This document shows positions 45,240-55,631 of a stretch of DNA of 64,000 nucleotides, one piece after another. The position numbers and the translations under genes are program-made. The notes beneath the pieces were generated by a model. The model was not told the origin of the DNA and did not search any database. It saw nothing but the letters and a program-made list of their open reading frames with translations. The DNA comes from Micromonospora sp. WMMD980 (GTDB lineage: Bacteria; Actinomycetota; Actinomycetes; Mycobacteriales; Micromonosporaceae): NCBI RefSeq assembly GCF_029626035.1, contig NZ_JARUBE010000003.1:5518001-5582000 (forward strand). The letters are read 5' to 3'. Position 1 is the stretch's first letter. Every line of letters starts with the position of its first letter.

Positions 45240-46362
45240 GTCGTACCGTCCCCTCGCCGACCGTCCAGCGGGTGCCCCGCAGCGTCGCCGGCACGTCGTC
45301 GTCCACCGCGCAGGTGACCAGAAGCTGGCTGGCGCCGCCGACCAGCTCGGCCAGGCGTTCCCGCCGGCCGGCGTCCAGCTCGGCGAAGACGTCGTCCAGC
45401 ACCAGCACCGGCTCGATCCCGTCGGCGCGCAGCAGATCGTAGCCGGCCAGCCGCAGCGCCAGCGCGTACGACCAGGACTCGCCGTGGCTGGCGTACCCCT
45501 TGGCGGGCAGCGGACCCAGGGTGAGCGCCAGGTCGTCGCGGTGCGGGCCGACAAGCGTGGTGCCGCGTTCGATCTCGGCGGTGCGGTTCGCGGCGAGCGC
45601 GGCCGCGAGCGCCTCGGCCAGCGCCGCCCGGTCGGCGGCCGGCTCCGGCAGGTCGACCGAGGGCCGGTAGGTGATGCCGGCCGCGCCCCGGCCGGCCGCG
45701 ACCGCGTCATACGCCTTCGCCACGTGCGGGGTGAGCGCGGCGACCAGCTCCAGCCGGCCGGCGAGCAGGTCGGCTCCGTGCTGGGCCAGGTGGGTGTCCC
45801 AGACCGCGAGCGTGGACAGGTCGCCGCCGCGTGAGCCGCCGGTCTTGCGGGCGAGGTAGGACGTGCGCAGCAGCGCGTTGCGTTGCTTGACCACCCGCTC
45901 GTAGTCGGCGCGGACACCGGCGTAGCGGGGTTGCCGGGTGACCAGCAGGTCGTCGAGGTAACGGCGGCGTTCCGCCGGGTCGCCGCGGACGAGTTCCAGG
46001 TCCTCCGGCGCGAACAGCACCAGCCGCAGCGCGCCGAGCACGTCCCGGGCGCGGCGGGCCGGGGAGCGGCCGAGCCGGGCCCGGTTGGCCTTGCCCGGGA
46101 CGATCTCCAGCTCGACGAGCAGCTCCCGGCCGTCGTGCACCACGGCGCAGCGGATCACCGCCGAGGTGGCGCCCATCCGGACCAGCGGGGCGTCCGTGGC
46201 GACCCGGTGCGAGTCCAGGGTCGCCACGTAGCCCAACGCCTCGACCAGGTTGGTCTTGCCGACGCCGTTCGCGCCGACCAGCACGTTCGGGCCGGGCTCC
46301 AGGTCGACGCCGACCCGCTCGTAGGAGCGGAAGTCGACGAGTTCGAGCCGGCGGACGTACAC
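45229..46362 (-). CDS. recF: DNA replication/repair protein RecF
   Basis: A 377-residue SMC-like ATPase that loads RecA at gaps through RecOR. Walker A is [13 protein letters not shown] (residues ~32-44), the signature/Walker B region is [16 protein letters not shown] and [20 protein letters not shown], and [20 protein letters not shown] is a RecF-specific block. It begins with GTG 46362, where a DnaA-like TGTGGATAC lies immediately upstream. Order dnaN-gnd-recF-dciA is the actinobacterial norm. Confidence 0.95.
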   Translation of the reverse strand: MYVRRLELVDFRSYERVGVDLEPGPNVLVGANGVGKTNLVEALGYVATLDSHRVATDAPLVRMGATSAVIRCAVVHDGRELLVELEIVPGKANRARLGRSPARRARDVLGALRLVLFAPEDLELVRGDPAERRRYLDDLLVTRQPRYAGVRADYERVVKQRNALLRTSYLARKTGGSRGGDLSTLAVWDTHLAQHGADLLAGRLELVAALTPHVAKAYDAVAAGRGAAGITYRPSVDLPEPAADRAALAEALAAALAANRTAEIERGTTLVGPHRDDLALTLGPLPAKGYASHGESWSYALALRLAGYDLLRADGIEPVLVLDDVFAELDAGRRERLAELVGGASQLLVTCAVDDDVPATLRGTRWTVGEGTVRRAG

Positions 46363-46378
46363 AGGCTGTGGATACCGG

Positions 46379-47251
46379 TCAGCGCTTGTGCACGGCGTGG
46401 CCGCCGAACTGCTGGCGCAGCGCGGCGACCGCCTTCATCGCGGGCGACTCGTCCTGCCGGGAGGCGAACCGGGCGAAGAGCGCGGCGGCGATGACGTTGA
46501 GCGGCACGGCGAGCCGGACCGCCTCGTCGACCGTCCAGCGGCCCTCGCCGGTGTCCTCGGTGTAGTCGCTCAGCTCGGCCAGCTCCGGGTCCTCGTCGAG
46601 CGCCCGGTCGAGCAGGTCGAGCAGCCAGGACTGGACGACCGTGCCCTTGCGCCAGGACTTGACCACACCGGGGACGTTCGTCACGAGTTCGGACGCCGAG
46701 AGCAGCTCGAAGCCCTCGGCGTAGGCGTGCATCAGGCCGTACTCGATGCCGTTGTGCACCATTTTGGCGTAGTGGCCGGCGCCCACCGGGCCGGCGTGCA
46801 CGAAACCGAAATCGCCCTCGGGCCGCAGCGCGTCGAAGATCGGCATGAGCCGCTCCACGTGCTGCTGCGCGCCGCCGACCATCAGCCCGTAGCCGTTCTG
46901 CCGGCCCCAGACACCACCGGAGACGCCGACGTCGACGTAGCCGATGCCGTGCTCGTTCAGGCGCTCGGCGCGGGGGGCGTCGTCGCTGAACCGGGAGTTG
47001 CCGCCGTCGATGATGATGTCGCCCTCGCCGAGCACGCCGGCCAACTCGTCGATGGTGGCGTCGGTGACGCCGGCCGGCACCATGACCCAGACCGCGCGCG
47101 GTGCGTCGAGCTTCTCGGCCAGCTCCGCGAGGCTCGCGGCGTCGCTGAGCTCCGGGTTGCGGTCGTAGCCGACCACCTCGTGCCCGGCGGCGCGCAGCCG
47201 TTCGCGCATGTTGCCGCCCATCCGGCCGAGTCCTACCAGGCCGAGCTGCAT
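46379..47251 (-). CDS. gnd: 6-phosphogluconate dehydrogenase, decarboxylating (short type)
   Basis: A 290-residue enzyme converting 6-phosphogluconate to ribulose 5-phosphate with NAD(P)+. The N-terminal [20 protein letters not shown] is the nucleotide-binding motif; [15 protein letters not shown] and [16 protein letters not shown] contain the substrate and catalytic (Lys, Asn, Glu) residues. The ~300-residue length marks the YqeC/GndA-like short, often NAD-preferring class. Its presence between dnaN and recF is a conserved actinobacterial peculiarity. Confidence 0.93.
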   Translation of the reverse strand: MQLGLVGLGRMGGNMRERLRAAGHEVVGYDRNPELSDAASLAELAEKLDAPRAVWVMVPAGVTDATIDELAGVLGEGDIIIDGGNSRFSDDAPRAERLNEHGIGYVDVGVSGGVWGRQNGYGLMVGGAQQHVERLMPIFDALRPEGDFGFVHAGPVGAGHYAKMVHNGIEYGLMHAYAEGFELLSASELVTNVPGVVKSWRKGTVVQSWLLDLLDRALDEDPELAELSDYTEDTGEGRWTVDEAVRLAVPLNVIAAALFARFASRQDESPAMKAVAALRQQFGGHAVHKR

Positions 47252-47291
47252 GTGTTGCTACCTCCGTACGTCAGGGTGGTGCTGCCTGCGA

Positions 47292-48425
47292 TCAGCGGGA
47301 GACGCGGATCGGCATGATGAGGTACCGGTACCCCGGAATGACCTCGCCATCCTCGCCGGCCGGAGAAAGGACCGCGGGCTTGAACGCGTCGACGAAGCGC
47401 AGCAGGGCGTACTGGGCGCCCAGGTTGGCCAGGCCGTCGATCAGATACTGCGGGTTGAAGCCGATGGTGAGCGGGTCGCCGGTGAAGGTGGCCTCCATGG
47501 CCTCGCTGGCCCGGGCCTCCTCGGTGCCACCGGCCTCCACCACGAGGCCGTCGGAGCTGAAGCTGAGCAGCACCGGGGTGGTGCGCTCGGCGACCAGCGC
47601 CACCCGCTTGACCACCTCGATGAGGGTGGCGACCGCGACCCGGGCCTCGGCGTTGTGGTCGGCCGGGAACAGCGAGCGCACCGGCGGATAGTTGGCGCCG
47701 TCGAGCAGCCGGCTGGTGGTCCGACGGGTCCCGCCGGAGAAGCCGATCATGCCTTCGCCGGCGCCGCCGGCGGAGAGCGCCATGGTCACGTGACCGCCGA
47801 GCGGACCGAGCGCCTTCGCGGTGTCGTTGAGCGTGCGGGCCGGCACCAGCGCGTTGAGGCTGATCTCGGGATCCTCCGGGTTCCACTCCATCTCGCGCAG
47901 CGCGAGGCGGTAGCGGTCGGTGGCGAGCATGGCCATGGTGCTGCCGGACAGCTCGATCCGGACGCCGGTCATCATCGGCAGTGTCTCGTCGCGCCCGGCG
48001 GCCACGGCGACCTGGGACACGGCGGCGGCGAAGGCGGCGGCGTCGACGGTGCCGGCGCTCTCCGGCATCTCCGGCAGGGTCGGGTAGTCCTCCACCGGCA
48101 TGGTGGGCAGCGTGAAGCGGGCGCTGCCGCAGACCAGCTCCAGGTGCGCGCCGACGGCGGCGATGTCGACCGGCTTGGCCGGCAGGGCTTTGGTGATCTC
48201 GGCGAGCAGCCGGCCGGAGACCAGGGCCGCGCCGTCCGCGTCACCCTGCACCTCGACGGTGACCTGGCTGGAGACCTCGTAGTCGAAGCCGGAGACCTGG
48301 AGGTTGCCGTCGGTCACCCGGAGCATCACCCCGGCCAGCACCGGCACGGAGGGTCGGTTGGGCAGGCTCTTGGCGGTCCACGCGACCGCCTCGGCGAGCG
48401 CGTCGCGCTCCACTCGGAACTTCAT
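47292..48425 (-). CDS. dnaN: DNA polymerase III beta sliding clamp
   Basis: A 377-residue clamp with three repeated domains: KFRVERDALAEAVAWTAKSL (domain 1), DAAAFAAAVSQVAVAAGRDE (domain 2) and DHNAEARVAVATLIEVVKRV (domain 3), ending IPGYRYLIMPIRVSR with the partner-binding pocket. ATG 48425 is chosen because it gives the universal MKFRV start. It is the first gene left of oriC. Confidence 0.96.
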   Translation of the reverse strand: MKFRVERDALAEAVAWTAKSLPNRPSVPVLAGVMLRVTDGNLQVSGFDYEVSSQVTVEVQGDADGAALVSGRLLAEITKALPAKPVDIAAVGAHLELVCGSARFTLPTMPVEDYPTLPEMPESAGTVDAAAFAAAVSQVAVAAGRDETLPMMTGVRIELSGSTMAMLATDRYRLALREMEWNPEDPEISLNALVPARTLNDTAKALGPLGGHVTMALSAGGAGEGMIGFSGGTRRTTSRLLDGANYPPVRSLFPADHNAEARVAVATLIEVVKRVALVAERTTPVLLSFSSDGLVVEAGGTEEARASEAMEATFTGDPLTIGFNPQYLIDGLANLGAQYALLRFVDAFKPAVLSPAGEDGEVIPGYRYLIMPIRVSR

Positions 48426-49220
48426 CAATGCCTCCGCGTCGACGTCAGCGACAACTCTCTCATGCCGACCGCTGCCACCCGCCCCGCCCGACCGTGCGGG
48501 TGCCCCTCGAACCTTAGGGCGCGAGGGCATCGGCTGTGCGCCCGACCCCGTTGCATCCAGGTGCCCGGGCGACTGCCGACGGCAGTGCTTCAGCCCGATC
48601 CACAGGAAGTCCAACGGTGATGATTGGTTTTTGTTGTTTAGAAGAGATAACTCATCGTCTTCATCGCACCTGTGCAAACTGTGGAGAACCCGCGTTCGCC
48701 CAGGTCAGACAGGTTATCCACCGGCGGTTTCGCTGTGGAGAACCAGGGGTACAACTCGCGTCCCGGTCCACAGCCGCCGCCGGCCGTGGGGTTTTCCACC
48801 GCTGTCCACCGGTTGTCCACCGGTTATCCACCGGGTTTCTCCCCAGTGCTGTGGACGGCTCGGACGACGCCGGCCGCCGTCGTCCCCAGAACCTTCAACA
48901 GGTCACCCACAGGCGAACCCTCGTCGGTGGACAACGCGAGCGTTGTCCCCAGGCATCCACAGGCTCGTCCCCAGGGTTTGTCCACAGTCTGTGGGTAACC
49001 GGCCAAGTGCAGACGGTGTTTATCCACTGCCTGTGACACAGGGGGTGTGGACAACCGGTACGAGTTGTGGACGAGCACGACACCGATCCTGGCCCCTCCA
49101 GCGGGTCGAGGGTCAAGCGGCGGGGTCCGCGACCGCCGACCGCCGTCCCCCAGCAACGAAAGAAACCCGGCCGGAGGCGTCCGGCCGGGCTGTCGTGACG
49201 GGTACGGGGAGACGAGCGTC
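48426..49220. other. oriC: Chromosomal replication origin, oriC
   Basis: The 795-base gap between dnaN and dnaA. It has numerous DnaA boxes. Perfect TTGTCCACA lies at 48978-48986 and, inverted, at 49046-49054. One-mismatch boxes include 48680-48688, 48714-48722, 48734-48742, 48792-48800, 48813-48821, 48824-48832, 48926-48934, 48943-48951 and 49020-49028. The group from 48792 to 48832 has boxes every 10-11 bases, one helical turn apart. An AT-rich tract at about 48618-48664 is the likely unwinding element. The dnaA terminator is at the right edge. Confidence 0.93.
49158..49190 (-). terminator. Intrinsic terminator of dnaA
   Basis: On the minus strand CCCGGCCGG, loop ACGCCT, CCGGCCGGG, then TTTCTTTCG. 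The perfect 9-base stem with a T-rich tail begins about 30 bases after the dnaA stop and isolates oriC from dnaA transcription. Confidence 0.85.
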
Positions 49221-51032
49221 TCAGGTGTTCTGCTTGATCCGGTTGGTCAGCTCGGCGATCTGGTTGTAGAGCGAGCGTCGCTCCGCCATCTGCTGACGGA
49301 TCTTGCGGTCGGCATGCATCACCGTGGTGTGGTCGCGACCGCCGAACGCCTGCCCGATCCGGGGCAGCGACAGGTCGGTCAGCTCACGGCACAGATACAT
49401 CGCCACCTGGCGGGCGTTCACCAGCACCCGCGACCGCGAGTGGCCGCGCAGGTCCTCCAGGCTCACCCCGAAGTACTCGGACGTCGAGGCCATGATCTGG
49501 TCGGCGTTGATCTCCGGGCCGGCGCCGTCCGGCATGAAGTCCCGCAGCACCTCCTCCGCCAGCGACAGCTCCACCGAGGAACGGGTGAGGCTGGCGAACG
49601 CGGTGACCCGGATCAGCGCGCCCTCCAGTTCCCGGATCGAGTTCGACACCCGGGAGGCGATGAACTCCAGCACGTCCGGCGGGGCGTACATCCGCTCCTG
49701 CGCTGCCTTCTTCTGCAGGATCGCGATCCGGGTCTCCAGGTCCGGCGGCTGGATGTCGGCCAGCAGCCCCCACTCGAACCGGGTCCGCATCCGGTCCTCC
49801 AGCGTGGCGAGCTGGCGTGGCGACCGGTCGGACGTGATCACGATCTGCTTGTTGGCGTTGTGCAGGGTGTTGAACGTGTGGAAGAACTCCTCCTGGGTCC
49901 GTTCCCGGTTCTCCAGGAACTGGATGTCGTCGATCAGGAGGATGTCCACGTCCCGGTAGCGGCGCTGGAACGCGCTCGTCTTGTCGTCCCGCAGCGAGTT
50001 GATGAAGTCGTTGGTGAACTCCTCGGTCGAGACGTACCGGACCGAGCGGGCGTTGCCGAGCGTGGTGGCGTAGTGCCCGATGGCGTGCAGCAGATGGGTC
50101 TTGCCCAACCCGGAGTGGCCGTAGATGAACAGCGGGTTGTACGCCTTGGCCGGTGACTCGGCCACCGCCACGCTCGCCGCGTGGGCGAACCGGTTGGACG
50201 AGCCGATGACGAACGTCTCGAACATGTACTTCGGGTTGAGCCGGTTGCCGCCGGTCTCCGCCCCGCCGGGCAGCCGCCGGTCGCCCTGGCCGCCGGGACG
50301 GTGGTGGTCGAGCGCGCCGCGGCCGGGGCCGTTGTCCGTCGCGCCGTCCCGGGGCAGGCCACGCAGGGGCGGGGTGTCGACCGGCCCGGGTGCCTCCCGG
50401 TAGCGCGGCTCGTAGCCGCCGGCGGACGTGGACTGCTCGGCACCGGGACGCTCGTCGAAGGCACGGCGTTCGGGGGCGGCGCGGAGCGGCTCGGCGAAGG
50501 CGGCGCCGAAGAGCGTGTCCTGCGCGTCCCGCCCCGCCGGGATCAGGTGCGGCCGCCCGCCGTCCGTGTTCCGCTGCCGCGGAGCGGGCTCCTCCGCCTC
50601 GTGCTCCGGCCGTGGCTCGGCGTACCCCGGTTCGGGGCGGGGGGTGGGAAAGGCCGCCGGCGCCGGGCCGACCCGGTCGAACCCGGGCAGCAGGTCGGCC
50701 GGGCCGCTCGGCTCGGGCAGCGGCTCCGGACCGCTGCGGTAGACCGTGCCGGCCGGTCGACCGGCCGGGTCCTCGGGGGCCCGCACGGTGACGGCCACCT
50801 GGATGTCGCGGCCGAGTCGGCGGCTCAACGCCTCGGTGATGGCCGGGCGGAGCCGGGACTCGATCACGTCCCGGGTGAAGGCATCCGGCACGGAGAGCAA
50901 CGCGGTGTCCTCGACGATCGCCCGCAGCCGGGTGAGGCGCAGGTACGCGCGCTGCTGGGCGGAGATGATCTCGTCGGCGAGTTCCTCGGTGGCCGCCGCC
51001 CACACCGCGGCAAGGTCTGTCGCTCCGGTCAC
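49221..51032 (-). CDS. dnaA: Chromosomal replication initiator DnaA
   Basis: A 603-residue AAA+ initiator. Domain I spans residues about 1-90; domain II is a long Pro/Gly/acidic linker (about 100-265), typical of high-GC actinobacteria. Domain III has Walker A ([15 protein letters not shown]), Walker B ([20 protein letters not shown]) and the arginine-finger region; domain IV binds boxes with the signature [18 protein letters not shown] 51032 is chosen with AGGGGGG upstream; an upstream GTG/ATG-type extension to 51095 lacks conservation. A DnaA box at 51099-51107 suggests autoregulation. Confidence 0.96.
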   Translation of the reverse strand: MTGATDLAAVWAAATEELADEIISAQQRAYLRLTRLRAIVEDTALLSVPDAFTRDVIESRLRPAITEALSRRLGRDIQVAVTVRAPEDPAGRPAGTVYRSGPEPLPEPSGPADLLPGFDRVGPAPAAFPTPRPEPGYAEPRPEHEAEEPAPRQRNTDGGRPHLIPAGRDAQDTLFGAAFAEPLRAAPERRAFDERPGAEQSTSAGGYEPRYREAPGPVDTPPLRGLPRDGATDNGPGRGALDHHRPGGQGDRRLPGGAETGGNRLNPKYMFETFVIGSSNRFAHAASVAVAESPAKAYNPLFIYGHSGLGKTHLLHAIGHYATTLGNARSVRYVSTEEFTNDFINSLRDDKTSAFQRRYRDVDILLIDDIQFLENRERTQEEFFHTFNTLHNANKQIVITSDRSPRQLATLEDRMRTRFEWGLLADIQPPDLETRIAILQKKAAQERMYAPPDVLEFIASRVSNSIRELEGALIRVTAFASLTRSSVELSLAEEVLRDFMPDGAGPEINADQIMASTSEYFGVSLEDLRGHSRSRVLVNARQVAMYLCRELTDLSLPRIGQAFGGRDHTTVMHADRKIRQQMAERRSLYNQIAELTNRIKQNT

Positions 51033-51586
51033 GTCGTGCCACCCCCCTCGCCTGATCCGCACGCCCGCCCGGACGGCTGACCGGTCGTCATCCACAAGTT
51101 ATCCACAGCCTGTGTGTACCGACCGATTGTGGCCGCCCACCGGACGCGGGTCGGACCTGCCCCCTGGATTCGTGGAGGCGCTGAAGCGGGTTCACCGTGC
51201 CGAACGATTCAACAGCTTGTCCGGTCTTGCCGGTCGGCGACAAACCTGGACCCCCGACGCCGACCGCAATCGCGCACGCTAACAGCGGGGACCCCACGCC
51301 ATCAACCGTCGACACCCACCGGGCGTCGACGACATCAGTGAAATCCGCCCCTTCGGTCGCGGTCCCGGCGCAGGTCGGGGGCCGGAGTGGGAGGTTTGAC
51401 GGTCATTGCGGCCCTGCGTAGGCTGGAGCGGATGCTCTCTCGCCCTCTGCTAGGGTGATAGATGCTCGCTGTCCGTGGCCATTCGCCGGGGCAGCGTCGA
51501 TCGGAGGTCACCGTCGAGGTGATCTGGACCAGCACAGGACCCCGGGCGATCCGCCGCGCGGGGCGTACCACAACGGAGAGCCTGAC
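51033..51586. promoter_or_regulatory. dnaA-rpmH divergent promoter region
   Basis: A 554-base gap. DnaA boxes TCATCCACA (51088-51096, one mismatch) and TTATCCACA (51099-51107, perfect) lie just upstream of dnaA and fit autoregulation. On the plus strand TTGACG (51396-51401), a 17-base spacer and TAGGCT (51419-51424) form a good housekeeping promoter for rpmH, leaving a leader of about 155 bases. Confidence 0.65.
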
Positions 51587-51724
51587 GTGAGCAAGCGCAC
51601 CTACCAGCCGAACAACCGCCGGCGCGCGAAGACCCACGGCTTCCGGCTGCGCATGCGCACCCGTGCCGGCCGCGCCATCCTTTCGACCCGTCGCGCCAAG
51701 GGCCGCACCCGCCTGGCGGCCTGA
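51587..51724 (+). CDS. rpmH: 50S ribosomal protein L34
   Basis: A 45-residue, highly basic ribosomal protein: [19 protein letters not shown] and [19 protein letters not shown] are the invariant L34 blocks. It begins with GTG 51587 behind CGGAGAG. First gene of the rpmH-rnpA-yidD-yidC unit reading away from the origin. Confidence 0.96.
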   Translation: MSKRTYQPNNRRRAKTHGFRLRMRTRAGRAILSTRRAKGRTRLAA

Positions 51725-51758
51725 GGCCGTCGGGTCCGGTACGGGGACGTGGGCAGTC

Positions 51759-52175
51759 GTGCTGGCCGCCGCACAGCGACTGCGGCGCAGTAGCGACTTC
51801 GCCGCAGCGGTTCGCGGTGGCCGACGCGTCGGCCGCGGCGCCGTCGTGGTCCACCTGACGCTCCCGGAGCCGGCCGGCGCCGACGCCGTGACACCCTCGC
51901 CGGAGCCGGCGCGGATCAGCGGTGCGGAGAACCCCGCACCTCGCCGCGCCGGCTTCGTCGTGTCCAAGGCCGTCGGCGGCGCGGTCGTCCGTAACAAGGT
52001 CCGCCGCCGGCTCCGGCACCTGGTGCGGGAGCGTCTGGTCGAGCTGCCCGCCGGGGCCACCCTGGTCGTACGCGCCCTTCCGCCGTCTGCCGACGCGACG
52101 TACGCGCGGCTCGGGGCCGACCTGGACGCCGCCCTGACCGCCGCACGGGCTCCCCGGGGACGGCGGTCGCGGTGA
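51759..52175 (+). CDS. rnpA: Ribonuclease P protein component
   Basis: A 138-residue basic protein that assists the RNase P RNA in maturing tRNA 5' ends. It begins [20 protein letters not shown], and the signature helix is [19 protein letters not shown] near residues 75-93. An insert of ~20 residues (residues ~40-60) is common in actinobacteria. GTG 51759 starts it 34 bases after rpmH; the stop overlaps the yidD GTG. Confidence 0.93.
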   Translation: MLAAAQRLRRSSDFAAAVRGGRRVGRGAVVVHLTLPEPAGADAVTPSPEPARISGAENPAPRRAGFVVSKAVGGAVVRNKVRRRLRHLVRERLVELPAGATLVVRALPPSADATYARLGADLDAALTAARAPRGRRSR

Positions 52176-52456
52176 ACGGCGGGACCGCGACTCCGTCGCC
52201 GACTACCGGTGCCCGCATGCTGCTGGCACCCATCATCGCGTACCGTCGGTGGATAAGTCCGGCACTGCCGGCCCGCTGTCGGTTCTACCCGTCGTGCAGT
52301 GCCTACGCCGTGGAGGCGGTGTCCCGGCACGGTGCGCCACGGGGGGCCTGGCTGACGGTCCGGCGGCTGTCGCGCTGCCACCCCTTTCACCCAGGTGGAC
52401 ACGACCCGGTGCCGGAGCCGGGCGGTCACCGCCGTGCCGACGTGACTGGAGCCTGA
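52172..52456 (+). CDS. yidD: Membrane protein insertion efficiency factor YidD
   Basis: A 94-residue protein with the YidD block [19 protein letters not shown] (three conserved Cys positions begin here) and [17 protein letters not shown]. An amphipathic N-terminal helix ([17 protein letters not shown]) associates with the membrane and the protein aids YidC/Sec insertion. It starts with GTG 52172, overlapping the rnpA stop; ATG 52217 is an alternative. Confidence 0.93.
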   Translation: MNGGTATPSPTTGARMLLAPIIAYRRWISPALPARCRFYPSCSAYAVEAVSRHGAPRGAWLTVRRLSRCHPFHPGGHDPVPEPGGHRRADVTGA

Positions 52457-52459
52457 GAA

Positions 52460-53449
52460 TTGAGTCTCGACTGGATCTACTACGCGATCTCGTGGATCCT
52501 GCTGACCTGGCACTCGGCCTGGGACGCCATCGGGGTGCCGGTCGGCGCGGTCATCGGCACCAACTGGGCCTGGATCCTCGCCATCATCTTCCTGGTGGTG
52601 ACGGTCCGGGTGATCCTGTTCCCGGTCTTCGTCAAGCAGATCAAGTCCCAGCGGGCCATGCAGGCGCTCCAGCCGAAGGTGAAGGAGCTCCAGGAGAAGC
52701 ACAAGGGTGACCGGGAGACGCTCCAGAAGGAAATGATGGAGCTCTACCGGAAGGAAAAGGCCAACCCGCTGATGGGCTGCCTTCCGATGTTCCTCCAGAT
52801 TCCCGTCTTCCTGGGCCTGTTCCACACGCTCAAGCGGCTCAACCCGGAGAACGGCGGCAAGACCCTCTACGGCTGGACCGTCGAGCAGTTCAACAGCGCC
52901 TCCAGCGCGAAGCTCTTCACCGCCCCCATCTCCGGCCGGTTCGGCTCCACCGCCGCCGACCTGGCGCCGCTGGGCGCGAACACCGGCACGGTGAAGGTGA
53001 TCGCCGGCGTGCTGGTGCTCATCATGATCGCCACGACCTACCTGACCAGCCGGCAGATGATCCTCAAGACCGGCTGGGCGGAGGACCCGCAGCAGCGCAT
53101 GGTGCAGCGCCTGATGCTCTACGGCATCCCGGTCTCGCTGCTGGTCTCCGGCTCGATCTTCCCGATCGGCGTGATCATCTACTGGGTCACCAACAACCTC
53201 TTCACGCTCGGCCAGCAGCAGTGGGTGCTGCGGAAGTTCCCGCCGCTGGTGCCGCCGAAGAAGACCGCCACGGCCACCGGCGGCAAGAGCCCGGTCCAGC
53301 CGGCCAAGACCGGCCTGCTCGGCCGCAAGACCGCCCAGCCCGTCGCCAAGGCGCCGGCCGCCGCGCCGAAGGTGGCCGGTCCGAAGCCGGGCGCCAAGCC
53401 GGTCAACCCGAAGAAGGCCGGTAACCGCCCCGCCAAGCGACAGGGCTGA
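52460..53449 (+). CDS. yidC: Membrane protein insertase YidC
   Basis: A 329-residue Oxa1/YidC-family insertase. Five membrane segments are predicted (about 35-58, 105-125, 180-205, 220-250 region), with the cytoplasmic coiled-coil loop KVKELQEKHKGDRETLQKEM and the conserved NPLMGCLPMFLQIPVFLGLF. The C-terminal 70 residues are basic (KKTATATGGKSPVQPAKTG) and probably contact ribosomes. It starts with an unusual TTG at 52460, fixed by its place 3 bases after yidD. Confidence 0.95.
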   Translation: MSLDWIYYAISWILLTWHSAWDAIGVPVGAVIGTNWAWILAIIFLVVTVRVILFPVFVKQIKSQRAMQALQPKVKELQEKHKGDRETLQKEMMELYRKEKANPLMGCLPMFLQIPVFLGLFHTLKRLNPENGGKTLYGWTVEQFNSASSAKLFTAPISGRFGSTAADLAPLGANTGTVKVIAGVLVLIMIATTYLTSRQMILKTGWAEDPQQRMVQRLMLYGIPVSLLVSGSIFPIGVIIYWVTNNLFTLGQQQWVLRKFPPLVPPKKTATATGGKSPVQPAKTGLLGRKTAQPVAKAPAAAPKVAGPKPGAKPVNPKKAGNRPAKRQG

Positions 53450-53456
53450 GCACCCC

Positions 53457-53484
53457 GGGCCACCGCCGCGACCGGCGGTGGCCC
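53457..53484 (+). terminator. Hairpin after yidC
   Basis: GGGCCACCGCC (53457-53467), loop GCGACC, GGCGGTGGCCC (53474-53484): a perfect 11-base stem 7 bases after the yidC stop, with no T-tract. It may terminate or attenuate transcription into the jag-rsmG-parAB unit. Confidence 0.55.
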
Positions 53485-53666
53485 GTCCGGTCACCGAGCT
53501 GCCGTCCGAGGGACAGGCGCCGGGCCGGAACCGCCGCGCACCGCGCGGTCACGGGCGAGACTGGCCCGTACGGACGTGCCCGAGAGGCATCCGGCGAACC
53601 TCCCGCCGGCTCCCGGGAGACCAGCGGACCTCGACGGTCCGGCCGAGCGAGTACGGAGATGAGACC

Positions 53667-54242
53667 GTGACCGACACCAGCATCCCCAGCGCCGACCAGT
53701 CCGTGGACGAGGAGACCTCGGCCCCCACCGAGACCGGTGAGGGCACGTCCGAGCCCCGGGAGAAGAAGGCCCCGGCCGACAGCGACCTGTTCCGGCAGAG
53801 CGAGATCGCCGCCGACTACGTCGAGGGCCTGCTGGACATCCTCGACTACGACGGCGACATCGACGAGCTGGTCTCCGGCGGCCGGCCGGTGGTCGAGGTG
53901 GTCGGCTCCCGCCTGCAGAGCCTGGTGGGCCAGCGCGGCGCCACCCTGGAGGCGCTCCAGGAGCTGACCCGCCTGGCGGTCTTCCGGCAGACCGGGACGC
54001 CCAGCCGCCTGCTGCTCGACGTCGGTGGCTACCGGGCCGCCCGGCGCAAGGAACTGGCCGCGGTCGCCAAGAACGCGGTCGAGAAGGTCAAGGAGCACGG
54101 CGAGGCGGTCCGCCTGGAGCCGATGTCCGCGTTCGAGCGTAAGTGCGTGCACGACGTGGTCAACGCGATGAGCGGCGTGGAGAGCGAGTCGGAGGGCGTC
54201 GAGCCGAACCGCCGCATCGTCGTCCGGCCGGTGGCGGACTGA
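53667..54242 (+). CDS. jag: Jag/SpoIIIJ-associated KH-R3H RNA-binding protein
   Basis: A 191-residue protein. After an acidic ~45-residue N-terminus come a KH domain (about 85-135; [20 protein letters not shown]) and an R3H domain (about 150-190) with [13 protein letters not shown] and its R-x3-H. Homologues (KhpB/EloR) bind RNA and influence cell elongation. It begins with GTG 53667 behind ACGGAGATGAG, in the conserved place between yidC and rsmG. Confidence 0.92.
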   Translation: MTDTSIPSADQSVDEETSAPTETGEGTSEPREKKAPADSDLFRQSEIAADYVEGLLDILDYDGDIDELVSGGRPVVEVVGSRLQSLVGQRGATLEALQELTRLAVFRQTGTPSRLLLDVGGYRAARRKELAAVAKNAVEKVKEHGEAVRLEPMSAFERKCVHDVVNAMSGVESESEGVEPNRRIVVRPVAD

Positions 54243-54247
54243 GGTCA

Positions 54248-55387
54248 GTGGCTTCCGACGACCCGACGGCGGACGCCGTGACCGGCCCGGGTGGCACGCC
54301 GCCCGGGCCGTCGGCTGTGCGCGCCGATCCGATCTTCTCCGACGAGGAACACCCGGCCGACCCGGCGCACCCGTCCTCGGCCGTTCCCGACCCGGACTTC
54401 TCGGGTGCGGGGTCGGTGGACGCGCTGGGGGTCGAGCCGGCCGCTGCCCCGGTGACGCCGGCCTTCTCCGGTGAGCCGTCAACGGACGCCGCCCCCGTCG
54501 ACTCGGACGTGCCGGTCGGCGCGGCCGACCCGTGCTTCGCCGAGCCGGACGCCGTGGCCGAGCCGGCGTTCGCCGAGCCGGGGACCGTCGCCGACACGTC
54601 CGTCGTGGCGGGTGCGGCAGGCCCGGCGACCGGTGCCCGGCCCGATCCGGCCGACGCGTCCCTGCCGCCCGAGCTGGCGGAGGCCGCGCAGTCGCTCTTC
54701 GGCGATCGGCTGGACCTCGCCGCCGCGTACGCCGAGCTGCTTGCCACCGAGGGGGTGGTCCGCGGTCTGATCGGGCCCCGCGAGACGCCCCGGCTCTGGG
54801 AGCGGCACCTGCTCAACTGCGCGGTGGTGGCGGAACGGATCCCGGAGGGGGCCAGCGTGATCGACGTCGGGTCCGGGGCCGGGCTGCCAGGGATGGTGCT
54901 GGCCATCGCCCGACCCGATCTCTCCGTGACGCTTGTCGAACCGCTCGCCCGGCGAGTCTCCTTCCTGGTCGAGGCGGTGGAACGCCTCGGTCTCACCCGG
55001 TCGGTCCGGGTGTTCCGGGGGCGGGCCGAGGAAGCGGCGGCCGGGTCGCGGGACCGCGATCCCCTGAGCGCCGACGTCGTCACCGCGCGCGCCGTGGCCC
55101 CGCTCGACCGGCTCGCCACCTGGTGCCTGCCATTGCTCGTGCGGGGTGGACGACTGCTCGCGCTCAAAGGCGCGTCCGCGGCCGAGGAGATCACCGAACA
55201 CGCCGACGCCGTGGGCCGGCTCGGCGGCGGCGAGCCGGAACTGCACAGGTGCGGCAACGGGCTCGTCGAGCCCGCCACCACCGTGGTCGAGGTGGTCCGG
55301 GAGCGGGTGGTCAACCAGCCCAAGCCGAAGGGGCCGAAGCGTTCACGCGGCGGCCGCCGGCGCGGCGGCCGGAATCGGGATCGCTGA
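54248..55387 (+). CDS. rsmG: 16S rRNA (guanine527-N7)-methyltransferase with long N-terminal extension
   Basis: A 379-residue protein. Residues ~150-360 are normal Rsm[33 protein letters not shown] (SAM motif), [13 protein letters not shown]. RsmG methylates G527 of 16S rRNA; loss gives low-level streptomycin resistance. The first ~135 residues are an acidic, Pro-rich extension absent from most RsmG, with five copies of a [DTE]P-x-F-[SA] motif. GTG 54248 is used, 5 bases after jag. A shorter start near residue 140 cannot be excluded. The C-terminal tail is Arg/Gly-rich ([13 protein letters not shown]). Confidence 0.9.
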   Translation: MASDDPTADAVTGPGGTPPGPSAVRADPIFSDEEHPADPAHPSSAVPDPDFSGAGSVDALGVEPAAAPVTPAFSGEPSTDAAPVDSDVPVGAADPCFAEPDAVAEPAFAEPGTVADTSVVAGAAGPATGARPDPADASLPPELAEAAQSLFGDRLDLAAAYAELLATEGVVRGLIGPRETPRLWERHLLNCAVVAERIPEGASVIDVGSGAGLPGMVLAIARPDLSVTLVEPLARRVSFLVEAVERLGLTRSVRVFRGRAEEAAAGSRDRDPLSADVVTARAVAPLDRLATWCLPLLVRGGRLLALKGASAAEEITEHADAVGRLGGGEPELHRCGNGLVEPATTVVEVVRERVVNQPKPKGPKRSRGGRRRGGRNRDR

Positions 55388-55631
55388 CCCGCCAAGCCTT
55401 CCGTCGCCGTCCGCCGGTCGTTGGACCGGAGGGGACGTGACCGGATCGATCACAACCCGACATGGACCCGCCGCGCCCGTCGGCCGTAGGCTGACCGCGC
55501 GTCGATAGTGTGGAGCGGTGGTGGCGGGCGGCACCCGACCCCGACCGTTCCCGCCGGGCCGGTGACGCCGCGCGAAGCGGGGCCCGACTGGCGGGTGCGG
55601 ACCGACCATCCGGAGCGGGCAGGGATGACAG

